A stretch of DNA of 64,000 bases from NCBI GenBank assembly GCA_965199705.1, contig OZ241359.1, forward strand, positions 1,426,001 through 1,490,000. Reading direction: 5' to 3'. This document shows, piece by piece, positions 7,956 through 19,300 of the stretch. Under the pieces are notes generated by a model. It did no database searches. It saw only the letters and a list, made by a program, of their open reading frames with translations, and was not told the origin of the DNA. A program made the translations under genes and the position numbers. The number at the start of each line of letters is the position of its first letter. The first letter of the stretch is position 1. This DNA comes from Azophilus sp965199705 (GTDB taxonomy: Bacteria; Pseudomonadota; Gammaproteobacteria; Pseudomonadales; Azotimanducaceae).

Positions 7956-9299
7956 GTGAGCGACTCGGCCGCCGTCGCCGCCGAAAGGCCTTGGCCGAGC
8001 CGCGCCTACGCCTGGCTGGTGGTCGCCGTGCTGGTGGCGGCGGCGTTGGTGGCCTTCATCGACCGGCAGGTGGTGGCCATCGTGGTGGATCCGATGAAGG
8101 CGGATCTCGGCGTCAACGACGCCCAGATCGGTTGGCTGTACGGCGTCTTCGCGGTGTTCTACGCCGTCGCCGCACTGCCCATCGCCTGGCTGGCGGATCG
8201 CCGGAGCCGCAAGCTGATCATCGCCGCAGGCATTTTCTTCTGGTCGCTGATGACCATGGCCTGCGGCGTCTCGCGCACCTTCTGGCAGGTGCTGCTCGCG
8301 CGCATCGGCGTCGGTATCGGCGAAGCGACGCTCACGCCGGCCACCACCTCCCTGGTCGGAGACCTTTTCCCGCGCGAGCAGGTGCCTCTGGCGCTGTCAA
8401 TCGTGCAGAGCGGCCCCATCATGGGTTCTGGCATAGCCTTCATCATCGGTGGCTACGTCCTTGGTCTGGTGCAGGATGCGCCGCCCCTGATACTGCCGGG
8501 ATTCGGGGAATTGTCGGCCTGGCAGCAGACTTTTCTCTATCTGGGGGCGCCGGGACTGCTGCTGGCCTTTCTGTTTGCACTGCTGCGCGAACCGCCAAGG
8601 CGGGCCTGTGTCTCGGCCAGTCACGGCGGTTGGGGCGACCTGATTGCCTTCTATCGGCGCAACGCCCGAACCCTGCTGCTGCATCACTTCGGCTTTCTGT
8701 CGCTGGTGCTGGCTGGCTATGCCTTCGTGTTCTGGACCGTGTCCTGGTTCGTGCGCGTGCACGGACAGGAGGCAGCCGAGGCATCCTGGATATTCGGCTG
8801 GATCTTCCTCCTGGCCGGGCCAACCGGGCCTGTGCTGGTGGCGCTGCTGGCGCGCTCGATGAGTGCCCGCGGCCATGCAGACGCCAACATCCTGGCCGCC
8901 ATGGTGGGCGGCCTTGCGGCTGGCCTGCTGGTGGTTGCGGTGCAATTTGCACCCAATGCAAGCCTTGCCTATGTGCTCTATGTGCCGGCCCTGATTGCTG
9001 TCAATTCACCCTATGGCCTGGCAGCCGGCGCCCTGCCGGTGATCACGCCGCCACACCTGCGCGCCCGGGTTGCGTCCGTCTATTTGTTCGTGTCTGCGCT
9101 CGGCATGATGCTCGGCCCGCCGATTACCGGCCTCTTCAACGAGGTCGTCTTTCCGGAGCCGCAGGGCGTGCGCTACTCGATGATGACGGTATCGGTGATC
9201 TTCGGGTGCATCGGTCTCGTCATCTTGCAACTGGCGCGCAAGCCCTATGCCGCAAGCCTGGCCAGGGTGTCCTCGGCCCCGGGCGGTGCTGCTGACTGA
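7956..9299 (+). CDS. MFS transporter, Spinster-like
   Basis: Twelve-helix major-facilitator carrier of 447 aa, inner membrane. Motifs seen are VAFIDRQVVAIVV in TM1, AWLADRRSRK in loop 2-3 and GVGIGEATLTPATTSL in TM4-5, the same arrangement as in the MFS gene at 2953, so the two are distant paralogues. The start is GTG at 7956; the reading frame begins 80 bp after the TonB receptor on the same strand, suggesting that receptor and carrier act on the same outer/inner membrane import route. The substrate is unknown. Confidence 0.8.
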   Translation: MSDSAAVAAERPWPSRAYAWLVVAVLVAAALVAFIDRQVVAIVVDPMKADLGVNDAQIGWLYGVFAVFYAVAALPIAWLADRRSRKLIIAAGIFFWSLMTMACGVSRTFWQVLLARIGVGIGEATLTPATTSLVGDLFPREQVPLALSIVQSGPIMGSGIAFIIGGYVLGLVQDAPPLILPGFGELSAWQQTFLYLGAPGLLLAFLFALLREPPRRACVSASHGGWGDLIAFYRRNARTLLLHHFGFLSLVLAGYAFVFWTVSWFVRVHGQEAAEASWIFGWIFLLAGPTGPVLVALLARSMSARGHADANILAAMVGGLAAGLLVVAVQFAPNASLAYVLYVPALIAVNSPYGLAAGALPVITPPHLRARVASVYLFVSALGMMLGPPITGLFNEVVFPEPQGVRYSMMTVSVIFGCIGLVILQLARKPYAASLARVSSAPGGAAD

Positions 9300-9317
9300 C
9301 CGCAATACGGCCGCCGA

Positions 9318-10346
9318 TTACTCCAGGCGAAAGGCGTCGAGTTCCGTCAGGGCGTTCAGACAATTGCCGAGCAGGGTGCGCCCGAGCGCCTGACCACGGG
9401 CGTTGCCGAGATCCAGCGTGCCGGCGATGATCACCGCATAGCACAGCAAGTAGAGTGCGCTGATGCGAAATCGTTCGCGGCAGGTCGCCAGCTCGTAGCG
9501 GATGCCGCGCCTGGTCAGCGCTGCGTGATAGAGCGCTGGCCAGTCTTCCTGGACGCGCACGTGCGTCGGGATACTCTGCGTGACGAAATAGGCAAGATCC
9601 TGCTCCGGCGCCGAGCGGCAAACGGATTGCCAGTCCACCAGCGCCACCTCGTCCTCGCCGAAGAAGATGTTGTCGAGCCGCACGTCCGCGTGACAGAGGC
9701 AGACCGGTGGCTGGCACATGGCCTTGAGCAGCCGCCCGATCTGGGCGGGCATCCGCTCGCCGGCGCTGGCGGCGGCAGCCGGGATCAGGCTGCCGAAGTG
9801 CGCCTGCGTCACCGGCCAGCCGGCCTCGAATCCGGCGATCATGCCATCGCGTTGCATCGGATTGTCGTGCAACAGTATGTCTGGCGCCTGATCGTCCCAG
9901 CCGCTGGCGTGCAGGCTGGCCATCGCTTCGACGACGGCCCTGGCTTCCGCCAGGCTGCACCCGGCGACCTGATCACCAACGCGCCAGGCCTCCAGATCTT
10001 CCAGCAGCAGCACGAAATCGCCGCTATCCGCATCCAGACTGGCGTAATGACAGGCTGGCGTGCGCAGCGGAATGCGCTCGGCTATCTCCTGATAGAAGCG
10101 CACCTCCCGCCCGTACATGTCGTAGGCGTTGGCGACTGCTCGATTCTCCGCGGCCGGCGACGGAAACTTGGCGATGATCGATTTCGGCCCAGAATCCGGG
10201 GCTTGCAGCGACAGGCGGGTGACCTGACCGATGATGCCTGCGCCCTCACCGAGCGAGGACACTGCAAATGCCTGCACGGGTCGGCCAAGCGCCTCGGCGA
10301 GCCAATCGGTTGTCAGCGCCTGCGGGTGGTTGGGAAAACTCGCCAT
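9318..10346 (-). CDS. APH-family phosphotransferase (small-molecule kinase)
   Basis: Cytoplasmic kinase-fold phosphotransferase of the aminoglycoside phosphotransferase/ecdysteroid-kinase-like superfamily. Lys60 (IIAKF) is the likely ATP-binding lysine. The catalytic loop HADVRLDN (residues 219-226) carries the Asp, and VDWQ (about 237-240) is the Mg-binding DxW motif. In many actinobacteria and proteobacteria, relatives of this type sit near acyl-CoA or steroid catabolism genes and have no proven substrate. It is convergent with the preceding MFS gene, 18 bp apart. It should not be called an antibiotic-resistance gene on this evidence. Confidence 0.75.
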   Translation of the reverse strand: MASFPNHPQALTTDWLAEALGRPVQAFAVSSLGEGAGIIGQVTRLSLQAPDSGPKSIIAKFPSPAAENRAVANAYDMYGREVRFYQEIAERIPLRTPACHYASLDADSGDFVLLLEDLEAWRVGDQVAGCSLAEARAVVEAMASLHASGWDDQAPDILLHDNPMQRDGMIAGFEAGWPVTQAHFGSLIPAAAASAGERMPAQIGRLLKAMCQPPVCLCHADVRLDNIFFGEDEVALVDWQSVCRSAPEQDLAYFVTQSIPTHVRVQEDWPALYHAALTRRGIRYELATCRERFRISALYLLCYAVIIAGTLDLGNARGQALGRTLLGNCLNALTELDAFRLE

Positions 10347-10512
10347 GTGGGTACCCTGGTGCTTGCGTAATCACCTGTGCCAATGCCCTGCTGCGGCCGG
10401 GCGAGACGCGACGCTGCTGGCGATGGTAGCAAATGCCAAGCGCCGGAGTGTCGCGGCCCCTTGGCGCAACATTCGGGTTAACGTGTGCCGTCCTTGAATC
10501 CGAGCTGGCTTG

Positions 10513-11691
10513 ATGACCTATCTGTTGGATTACCTTATGTTCCTGGCGCAGGCGCTGACCGTACTCGCCGTGCTTCTCGCGCTGCTTGTCGGTGCGCTTG
10601 CCATCGCCCGTCGTCGGCACGCAGGCGATCCGCCGGGTGAGCTGGAGGTGCTGCGTTTCAACGACTATCTGGACAAGCTCCGTTATGGCTTCGATCAGGC
10701 CATGCTGCCGCCCGGCGAGTTTCGCCGGATGGCGAGGCGGGCGGCCAAGCTGCAAGCGAAACAGGCGAAGGCGGCAGCCAGGAAAAAGCGTCGGGAGGAC
10801 AAGCGTCAGGCGTCGGCATCTGCGGCGGATGCGGGCGCAACGCAGCCTGCGCCGGATTCCGACGTGGACGCGACCGAGGCGCAAACAGATACCGAGGGGC
10901 AAGCCGATGCCGAGGCGCAAGCGGCGCCGGTGGCGGCGGCGCAACCCCGTCGGGTGTTCGTGCTGAGCTTCAACGGCGACATCAATGCCTCCCGGGTGAC
11001 GCACCTGCGACACGAGATCAACGGCGTACTGGCCAAGGCGATGGATGGTGACGAAGTGGTGGTGCGCCTCAACAGCTTCGGTGGCCGGGTGCATGGCTAC
11101 GGGCTGGCTGCGTCACAGTTGCGTCGGGTGCGTGATCGCGGCCTGCGGCTGGTGGCGGCGGTGGATCAGGCAGCGGCGAGCGGTGGCTATCTCATGGCGG
11201 CGGTCGCCAATCGGGTCATCGCGGCGCCCTTTGCGGTGGTCGGTTCCATTGGCGTGGTGGCCGAGATTCCCAATGTTCACCGCCTGCTGAAGAAGCGGGA
11301 CGTGGATGTCGAGGTGATTACCGCCGGGCGGCACAAGCGCACCCTGACCCTGCTCGGCGAGAATACCGAGGAGGGCAGGCAGAAGCTCACCGAGGAATTG
11401 GCGGACCTGCACCTGCTGTTTCAGGAGTTTGTTACTGAGTGCCGGCCCGAATTGGACCTTGAGAAGGTGGCCACGGGCGAAGCCTGGTATGGTCGGCGAG
11501 CCGTGGAACTCAACCTGGTCGATGATCTGATGACGAGTGACGAGTACCTGATGGCCTGTTGTGACGATGCAAGTGTCTATGAGGTGCGCTGGGTCGAGCC
11601 AAAGAAACCCATTGAGCGGCTGCTCGGTCAGGCCGAGGCAGGCATCCGCCGATTCACAGCGCTCCTGCCCGGGCGGGGCCTGGTGGATTGA
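10513..11691 (+). CDS. sohB: Inner-membrane serine peptidase SohB
   Basis: Peptidase of family S49 (SohB/SppA), anchored by one N-terminal transmembrane helix (about residues 5-31) with the catalytic domain presumably periplasmic. The N-terminal half matches SohB (FNDYLDKLRYGFDQAML near residue 49). Ser223 in DQAAASGGY is the nucleophile and Lys275 in GRHKRTLTLLGENTEEGR the general base, both conserved in SohB. Between the helix and the protease domain lies an Ala/Asp/Glu/Gln-rich low-complexity linker (about 75-145). ATG at 10513 is preferred over TTG at 10510. The gene stands alone and its 3' end runs into an imperfect 54-bp repeat. Confidence 0.9.
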   Translation: MTYLLDYLMFLAQALTVLAVLLALLVGALAIARRRHAGDPPGELEVLRFNDYLDKLRYGFDQAMLPPGEFRRMARRAAKLQAKQAKAAARKKRREDKRQASASAADAGATQPAPDSDVDATEAQTDTEGQADAEAQAAPVAAAQPRRVFVLSFNGDINASRVTHLRHEINGVLAKAMDGDEVVVRLNSFGGRVHGYGLAASQLRRVRDRGLRLVAAVDQAAASGGYLMAAVANRVIAAPFAVVGSIGVVAEIPNVHRLLKKRDVDVEVITAGRHKRTLTLLGENTEEGRQKLTEELADLHLLFQEFVTECRPELDLEKVATGEAWYGRRAVELNLVDDLMTSDEYLMACCDDASVYEVRWVEPKKPIERLLGQAEAGIRRFTALLPGRGLVD

Positions 11692-11792
11692 ACAGCCCGG
11701 TAATCAGTCTTGACCCAAGTTCCGCCTTGGGCGCCTGCCGATTGAACAGCCAGACGATCAATCGCGACGCAATTCTGCCTTGAGCGCCTGCG
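11686..11792 (+). repeat. Imperfect 54-bp tandem duplication
   Basis: GATTGAACAGCC occurs at 11686 and again at 11740. The following bases align over about 53 bp with scattered changes and one indel, both copies ending in a GCCTTGRGCGCCTGC-like sequence. The second copy encodes the antiporter C-terminus (minus strand, QALKAELRRD) and its stop; the first copy overlaps the sohB stop. It is an old local duplication of the antiporter gene end. Confidence 0.7.
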
Positions 11793-12840
11793 GGCTGGGG
11801 AAGCGAAAGACCACCAGATAGCTCGACAGGACCAGCGTCAGGATGGTCGCGCCGATGATGACGTGTGCGGCGCGATCGTCGATCAGGCCGGCTTCTGTGG
11901 CCAGAAAGGCCAGCAACAGCGAAAACTCCGAATTCTGGCCTAGCCGCCAGCCGATTTCCCGCGCATCGGCGCGGGTTTCCCCGAGCTTGCGCAACAACCA
12001 GGAAAACGCCATTGGCTTGGTCACGATGAGCGCCCCGGCCAGCAGGGCCGTGGGCAGCAGCAGCTCGAGTGCGAGCCCTGGATCGAGGCTCGCGCCGACC
12101 GTGAAGAAGAACAGCACCAGAAAGAAATCCCGGATCGGTTTGAGGCTGGTAGCGATGTACTGGGAGATGGGGCTGGTGGCGAGCGCCACGCCGGCGATGA
12201 ATGCGCCAAGCTCCAGGGATAGACCGGCCAGGGTGCCGGCCCAGGCGATGGCCAGGCACCAGCCGATGGCCATCAGAAAGATGAACTCGTGGAATACGTC
12301 GAAGCGAGCAATCAGCGGTAGCAGCGCGCCGCGCACGCAGAGCACGGCCAGGGCAACCAGCAGCGGCACGGAGGCGCCGGCAATCAGGAGGTTGCTCAGA
12401 GCAGCGTCTTCATTGCCGACGGCAGCGCCGACCGCGACCAGGGCAAGGATGGCGATGAGGTCCTGAAACAACAGCAGGCCGACCACCATTTCACCCACGT
12501 GGCGATGGTGCAGCACCGTGGTCGGCAGCAGCTTGATGCCGAGAATGGTGCTGGAAAAGACCGCTGCCAGGCCGGTTACCACCGCCGCCTGCCAGGGGTA
12601 GCCGAAGGCGGCCATCAGCAGGAAGCCAAGCAAGAAGAAGATCAGCGAGGCGCCGGCGCCCGAGAGCAGCAGCGTCTTCAGCCGCCGCCGCAGGTTGTCC
12701 GGCTCCATGTCCAGGCCGATCAGGAAGAGCAGGAAGATGATGCCGAACTCCGAAACATCCCGCAGCAGCTCGGCGTCCGCCACCAGGGAAAGCCCGTGGG
12801 GGCCGAACAGGGCGCCGACTGCGATGTAGGCCACCAGCAA
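11758..12840 (-). CDS. Kef-type cation:proton antiporter (CPA2)
   Basis: Multi-spanning antiporter membrane domain of the CPA2/Kef family, exchanging K+ or Na+ for protons. It shows FSSTILGIKLL in the ion-binding region and GLLLFQDLIAILAL; no TrkA-N domain follows, so it is the short, membrane-only type. The first usable ATG/GTG/TTG is TTG at 12840, but the frame stays open and clearly homologous further upstream to about 12930 (ADLTTSFTLIFVGAAALATL precedes LFSRQPLLVAY on the minus strand), which is the expected first helix. Hence the true start is probably a near-cognate codon such as ATC near 12930 or CTG near 12897, overlapping the DUF934 gene and translationally coupled to it. Family certain, start unresolved. 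Confidence 0.8.
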   Translation of the reverse strand: MLVAYIAVGALFGPHGLSLVADAELLRDVSEFGIIFLLFLIGLDMEPDNLRRRLKTLLLSGAGASLIFFLLGFLLMAAFGYPWQAAVVTGLAAVFSSTILGIKLLPTTVLHHRHVGEMVVGLLLFQDLIAILALVAVGAAVGNEDAALSNLLIAGASVPLLVALAVLCVRGALLPLIARFDVFHEFIFLMAIGWCLAIAWAGTLAGLSLELGAFIAGVALATSPISQYIATSLKPIRDFFLVLFFFTVGASLDPGLALELLLPTALLAGALIVTKPMAFSWLLRKLGETRADAREIGWRLGQNSEFSLLLAFLATEAGLIDDRAAHVIIGATILTLVLSSYLVVFRFPSPQALKAELRRD

Positions 12841-12893
12841 AGGCTGACGGCTGAACAGGGCGAGGGTGGCCAGCGCGGCTGCGCCGACAAATA

Positions 12894-13308
12894 TCAGTGT
12901 GAAGGAGGTGGTGAGATCGGCGACGTGGATGGTGACGTGTCTTGGCGGCTTGGCCGCTCTCCGGGATTGCGTACGGAGCCCTGATAATACCCCTCGTGCG
13001 GCGCTTCGGGAATGCCGTCTTCGTCACTCGGGTAGTGCGCGGCGTCAAATCCGCAGCGTTTCAGGTAGTGGTCCAGTTCCGGATGCACGGCGCCGGCGGC
13101 GACGAGGCGCCCGCGATAGTTGTGCCGACGACGCAGCGCGACTGCCAGCGACAGGCCGCGTCCATCGTTGAAAGCGGGAAACTCGATGGCGATGGCCGGG
13201 GCGGCGAGAAAACGAGGCTCGATTTCAGCGTCCACCGGCAGCGACAAGCCGGCGCCTGGCTGCCACTCCGAGACAGCGAGAAAGGCCTGCGGCTCCGCGG
13301 GCGTCTGC

Positions 13309-13325
<17 letters not shown>
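12894..13325 (-). CDS. DUF934 protein of sulfite reductase operon
   Basis: Small protein (143 aa) of the DUF934 family, which is almost always encoded beside CysI-type sulfite reductases and is thought to help assimilatory sulfate reduction; its biochemical role is not established. The conserved core is FNDGRGLSLAVALRRR followed by LVAAGAVHPELDHYLKRCGFDA. The ATG at 13325 lies inside the last codons of the upstream reductase gene (17-bp overlap), so it is translationally coupled to it; the same frame extends further upstream but only as a shadow of the reductase. Its C-terminal tail, rich in Ser and Pro, overlaps the antiporter reading frame. Confidence 0.8.
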
Positions 13326-14964
<1,639 letters not shown>

Positions 14965-15059
14965 GAAGATGCCAAGGATGCCGATGCACCCGCAAGGCTA
15001 GCATCGGCGGCCTGACCGGCATCGAATCAAGGGGTCTATGGTTAGAAGCGCGGCTGAAT

Positions 15060-15088
15060 TTGACACGGATGCCCTCTGTCTCTAGGCT
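15060..15088 (+). promoter_or_regulatory. Predicted promoter of tRNA-Ala gene
   Basis: TTGACA at 15060-15065 and TAGGCT at 15083-15088 are spaced by 17 bp. A GC-rich discriminator (TGCGCGCCC) follows, as is usual for stringently controlled stable-RNA promoters. The mature tRNA begins about 24 bp downstream. The -35 is perfect and the -10 is weak. Confidence 0.6.
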
Positions 15089-15111
15089 TGCGCGCCCTCA
15101 CTACCGGGTCT

Positions 15112-15187
<76 letters not shown>

Positions 15188-15201
15188 TTGACCGGCAAGT
15201 G

Positions 15202-16296
15202 ATGGCGCTGATGTTGCGAACTTCCCTGGTGCTGTTCATCGTTGGTTTGGCCGGCCTGATGCTGGCCGGCTGCGAGGCGCGTACCGAGCCGACGGCGGCA
15301 GATCAATCCGTGCGCCCTGCCCGGGTGGTTCAGGCAACGACCTGGGATCGACACAGCCGATACGAATTCGTTGCCCGGCTGGAAGCGGCACAGACCGTCG
15401 ATCTTGCTTTCGAGGTGGATGGCGTGCTCGCGCAACTGCCTGTGCGGGAAGGGCAGAGCCTTGCCGCAGGCACGCTGCTCGCGGCCCTGGAACCACGCGA
15501 TCTGGAGCTGGCCGTGGCGGTTTCCGAAGCGGAACTGCAGCTTGCCGATCAGGATCTTGCCCGCAAGCGGACACTGCTGGCGCGTGGCGCGATCGGCGCG
15601 TCTGCGGTGGACGATGCCGAGGCTCGGCAGCGGTTGCACCGGGCGCGTCTCGCCCTGGAGCGGGAGAATCTGGCCAAGAGCCGACTGTTCGCGCCCTTTG
15701 ATGCCTACGTCGCGCGCCGCTATGTCGATAACTTCGTGCGCGTGGACAAGGCCGACAATATCCTGCGGCTGATCGATCTGCATGAACTGCTGGTGGTGGC
15801 GAACATTCCCGAGCGGTTGTTCGCGCTTTTCGACGCCGATCAGAGCGCACGGCTCGAGGCCGAGTTTCCGGTGGCGCCCGGCCGCAGATTTCCGCTCGTT
15901 TTCCGCGAAAACCGGGGCGAGGCCGAGGCGGTCAGCCAGACCTATGAAGTGTCCCTGGCCATGCCGCGGCCCGGTGATGTCAATCTGCTGCCGGGCATGA
16001 CCGGCGCCTTGCATGTGACCGTGTTGTCGGGGACGGATCAGCCTCCGCTCGTCGTGATTCCGCCCGAGGCCCTGGTGATTGATGCGCACGGCGATTTCTT
16101 CGTCTGGCGGGTAGATCTGGCGAGCGGTCAGATCGCGCGCCAGCCCGTGGTTGTCGATCTGCCCGATGCAAGGCGAGGCGTGCCCGTCCTGTCGGGGCTT
16201 TCGGGCGGCGAAGACCTCGTTGCGGCGGGCGCGAGCCAACTCCAGGACGGCATGCGGGTGCGTCCGCTCGCGAGCGGCGCCGGGCCCGCGCCCTGA
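15202..16296 (+). CDS. RND efflux periplasmic adaptor (membrane fusion protein), lipoprotein
   Basis: Periplasmic adaptor linking an RND pump to an outer-membrane channel. It has a lipoprotein signal with lipobox LAGC (Cys24), then a lipoyl/barrel-sandwich domain (VDGVLAQLPVREGQSLAAGTLL-like segment), an alpha-helical hairpin (about residues 105-155) and beta-barrel/membrane-proximal domains ending at 364 aa. The frame is open through the upstream tRNA; ATG at 15202 is the first sensible start and gives the lipoprotein signal. It lies 30 bp before the RND permease gene, with which it forms an operon. No TolC-type gene is adjacent, so the pump must use one encoded elsewhere. Confidence 0.85.
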   Translation: MALMLRTSLVLFIVGLAGLMLAGCEARTEPTAADQSVRPARVVQATTWDRHSRYEFVARLEAAQTVDLAFEVDGVLAQLPVREGQSLAAGTLLAALEPRDLELAVAVSEAELQLADQDLARKRTLLARGAIGASAVDDAEARQRLHRARLALERENLAKSRLFAPFDAYVARRYVDNFVRVDKADNILRLIDLHELLVVANIPERLFALFDADQSARLEAEFPVAPGRRFPLVFRENRGEAEAVSQTYEVSLAMPRPGDVNLLPGMTGALHVTVLSGTDQPPLVVIPPEALVIDAHGDFFVWRVDLASGQIARQPVVVDLPDARRGVPVLSGLSGGEDLVAAGASQLQDGMRVRPLASGAGPAP

Positions 16297-16326
16297 TTTT
16301 GAACCCTCGCATCTGAGAGGACGCTG

Positions 16327-19300
16327 GTGCGCAATATCGCCCGACTCTCGATCGAGCGCCCGGTTTATCCCTGGCTGCTGATCCTGACGTGCGCCGTCGG
16401 TGGCTTGGTCGGGTTGCGCGAAGTCGGGCGTCTCGAGGATCCGCCGTTTCCCATCAAGACGGTGCTTGTGGTGACCGAGTATCCCGGCGCTTCCGCAGAG
16501 GAGGTCGAGCAGGAGGTGACCGATGCGCTGGAGGCTGCGCTGCAGGAGCTGCCGCAAGGCGATGAGATTCTGTCGAAGTCTTTGCCCGGGCGGTCCGAGA
16601 TCCAGGTCGAGATCCAGGAGCAGTACGGCTCCGAGGACACACCGCAGATCTTCGACGAATTGCGCCGCCGCGTGCGCGAGGCGACGGCGCGCCTGCCGCC
16701 GGGGGCCGGGGAGCCGATTGTCGAGGACGACTTCGGCGATGTGTACGGCATTCTTTACGCCGTCACGGCGCCCGGCTATGCGCCGAGCGACATCCACGAC
16801 ATGTCCAGGCGCCTCGCCAACGGCCTGCGAGGCGTGCCCGGCGTGGCCAAGGTGGCGACTGCCGGCGAGCCGCACGAAGCGATCCATGTCGAGGTCGATC
16901 ACCTGCGCCTGGGTCGGCTGGGCGTGCCGGTGGATCAGTTGATCGCGTCGGTGGCGGCCGAGAATCAGGTGATGCCGCCGAGTTCACTTGCCTTCGAGGG
17001 TCGCCGGTTGCTGCTTGCCCCGGAGCAGGCCATGGACACTGCCGGCGCGGTTGCCGACATGCGTATCGGCCGGCCTGGCACCACCGAGATGGTGCGGCTG
17101 GTCGATATCGCCGATATCCGGCGCGAAGAGGTGGAAACGCCGCGCCAGATCATTCGCCATGACGGGGAACGCGCCTTCACTGTGGGCGTTTCGGTCGTGG
17201 CGGAGGAGAACGTCGTGCGGGTGGGCAAGCAGGTGGATGCCCGCATGGCAGAACTGATTCAGCAATTGCCGGTTGGCGTCTCCGCGCAGCCGGTCTATGC
17301 CCAGCATCAGGTGGTCGAGCAGGCCATGCAGCGCTTTCTCACCAACCTGATGCTCTCGGTGGCTACGGTGGTTCTGGCCCTTTGCCTGTTCATGGGCTGG
17401 CGGGCCGGGATCGTGGTCGGAGCCGTCCTCCTGCTGACGGTGCTCGGGACGCTGGCGCTGATGGCGGTCCTCGGAATCGAGTTGCAGCGCATCTCCCTCG
17501 GCGCCCTGATGATTGCCATGGGCATGCTGGTGGACAACGGCATCGTGGTGGCCGAAGGCATGGTGATCGGAGTGCGGCGCGGCCTGACGCCGGCCGAGGC
17601 GGCGGATCGGTCCGTGCGACGCACCCAGGTTGCCCTGCTCGGCGCCACGGTGATCGGCATCGTCGCCTTTGGCCCCATCAGCCTGACGGACGACAATGGC
17701 GGCCACTTCCTGCGCTCCCTGTTTCAGGTTGTGGCGATTGCGCTCCTGCTCAGTTGGGTGCTGGCGGTCACGGTCGTGCCCATGCTCGGCAGTCATCTCC
17801 TGAAAGCCGGGGCAGCGCAGGATGAGAACGCCCTGTATTCGGGCTGGATGTACACACCCTATCGGGCGCTGATCCGCTTCGGGCTGCGCCGGGCCTGGTT
17901 CACCACGGGTGTGTTGGTGGGCGTTCTGGCCGCTTGCTTGTGGGGCTTTCAGTTCGTCAAGCAGGCCTTCTTCCCGACCACGGACACGCCCTTGTTCTAT
18001 GTGGACTATCGGCTGCCCGAGGGCACTGACATTCTGACCACCTCGCAGAGCGTTCACGACATGGAAGCGGCGTTTGCCGACATGCCCGGCGTGCTGAATG
18101 TGACGACCTTTGTCGGCCAGGGCGCGTCCCGGTTCACCAGCGTCCATCAGGTGGAACAACCCAACTCCGCCTATGCGCAACTGGTGATTCGAGTGGCGGA
18201 TGTACGCGCCATGGATACCATCATGGCGGCGGCCGGGCCCAGGCTGCGCGAGATACGACCGGATGCCGAGGTGATGGTCACCCGGGCGCAATTTTCCCCA
18301 AGCGGCAACGCCAAGATCGTTGCCCGCTTTTCGGGACCGGACGCGCGGATACTGCGGCATCTCGCGGAGCAGGCGCTCGCCGTGTACCTGGCGCACGACC
18401 TGATCGACCGAGGGACGGATTGGCGGCAACGCGCCTTGCAGATCGCGCCCCGCTTCAACGAACCGGCGGCGGAGATCGCCGGCGTCTCGCGCCGTGATGT
18501 GCACCAGGCGTTGGCCTATGCGACACGCGGCTTGCAGGTGGGCCTGTATCGCGAGGGCGACAAGCTGATCCCGATCATTGCCCGCGCGCCAGAGACGGAA
18601 CGGGCCGATCCTCAAGCGTTGCCCGAGCGACTCGTCTGGAGCGCATCCGGCGCCCGTCACATTCCCATGCGCCAGGTTGCCGGGTTCGACCTGGTGGCCG
18701 ATGACGTCATCATCCACCGCAGGGATCGGGTGCGTACCATTCAGGCGCGCGCCAACCCGCCGGTGGGACACAACGCCAACCGGGCTCACACGCGCGTTCG
18801 GCCCGCCGTGGAGGCGATTCCCCTGCCGCCCGGCTACACGCTGGAGTGGGGAGGCGAATACGAGGACAACAAGATGGCCTACGCCACGCTGTTCTCCAAG
18901 ATACCGATAGCGCTTGGCCTTATGTTCTTGATTACCATACTCATGTTTGGCCGCATGACAGAACCGGTCGTGATCTGGCTGTGCGTGCCGATGACGATAT
19001 GCGGGGTCGTGATCGGTCTGTTGGCGACCGACCTTTCCTTCACCTTTCCGTCCTTTCTCGGTTTCTTGAGTCTCTCCGGCATGTTGATCAAGAACTGCAT
19101 CGTGCTTCTGGACGAAATCCACAAGCGTCTGGAAGAGGGGGCCTGCACGCTGGAAACCATGGTGGCGGGCAGTGTCAGCCGGCTGCGCCCCGTGCTGCTC
19201 GCGGCCGGCACGACCATCGCCGGCATGTCGCCGTTGCTGGCCGACCCCTTCTTCCGACAGATGGCCGTCTGCATCATGAGCGGTCTGGCTTTTGCCACCC

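Noticed and set aside
9318..10346. Aminoglycoside resistance gene
   Set aside because: It has the kinase-fold motifs of the superfamily but lacks specific similarity to known resistance enzymes, and its neighbours do not suggest antibiotic resistance.
11654..12259. Minus-strand open frame overlapping the antiporter
   Set aside because: Shadow frame with no domain; only its last part shows the duplicated antiporter C-terminus.
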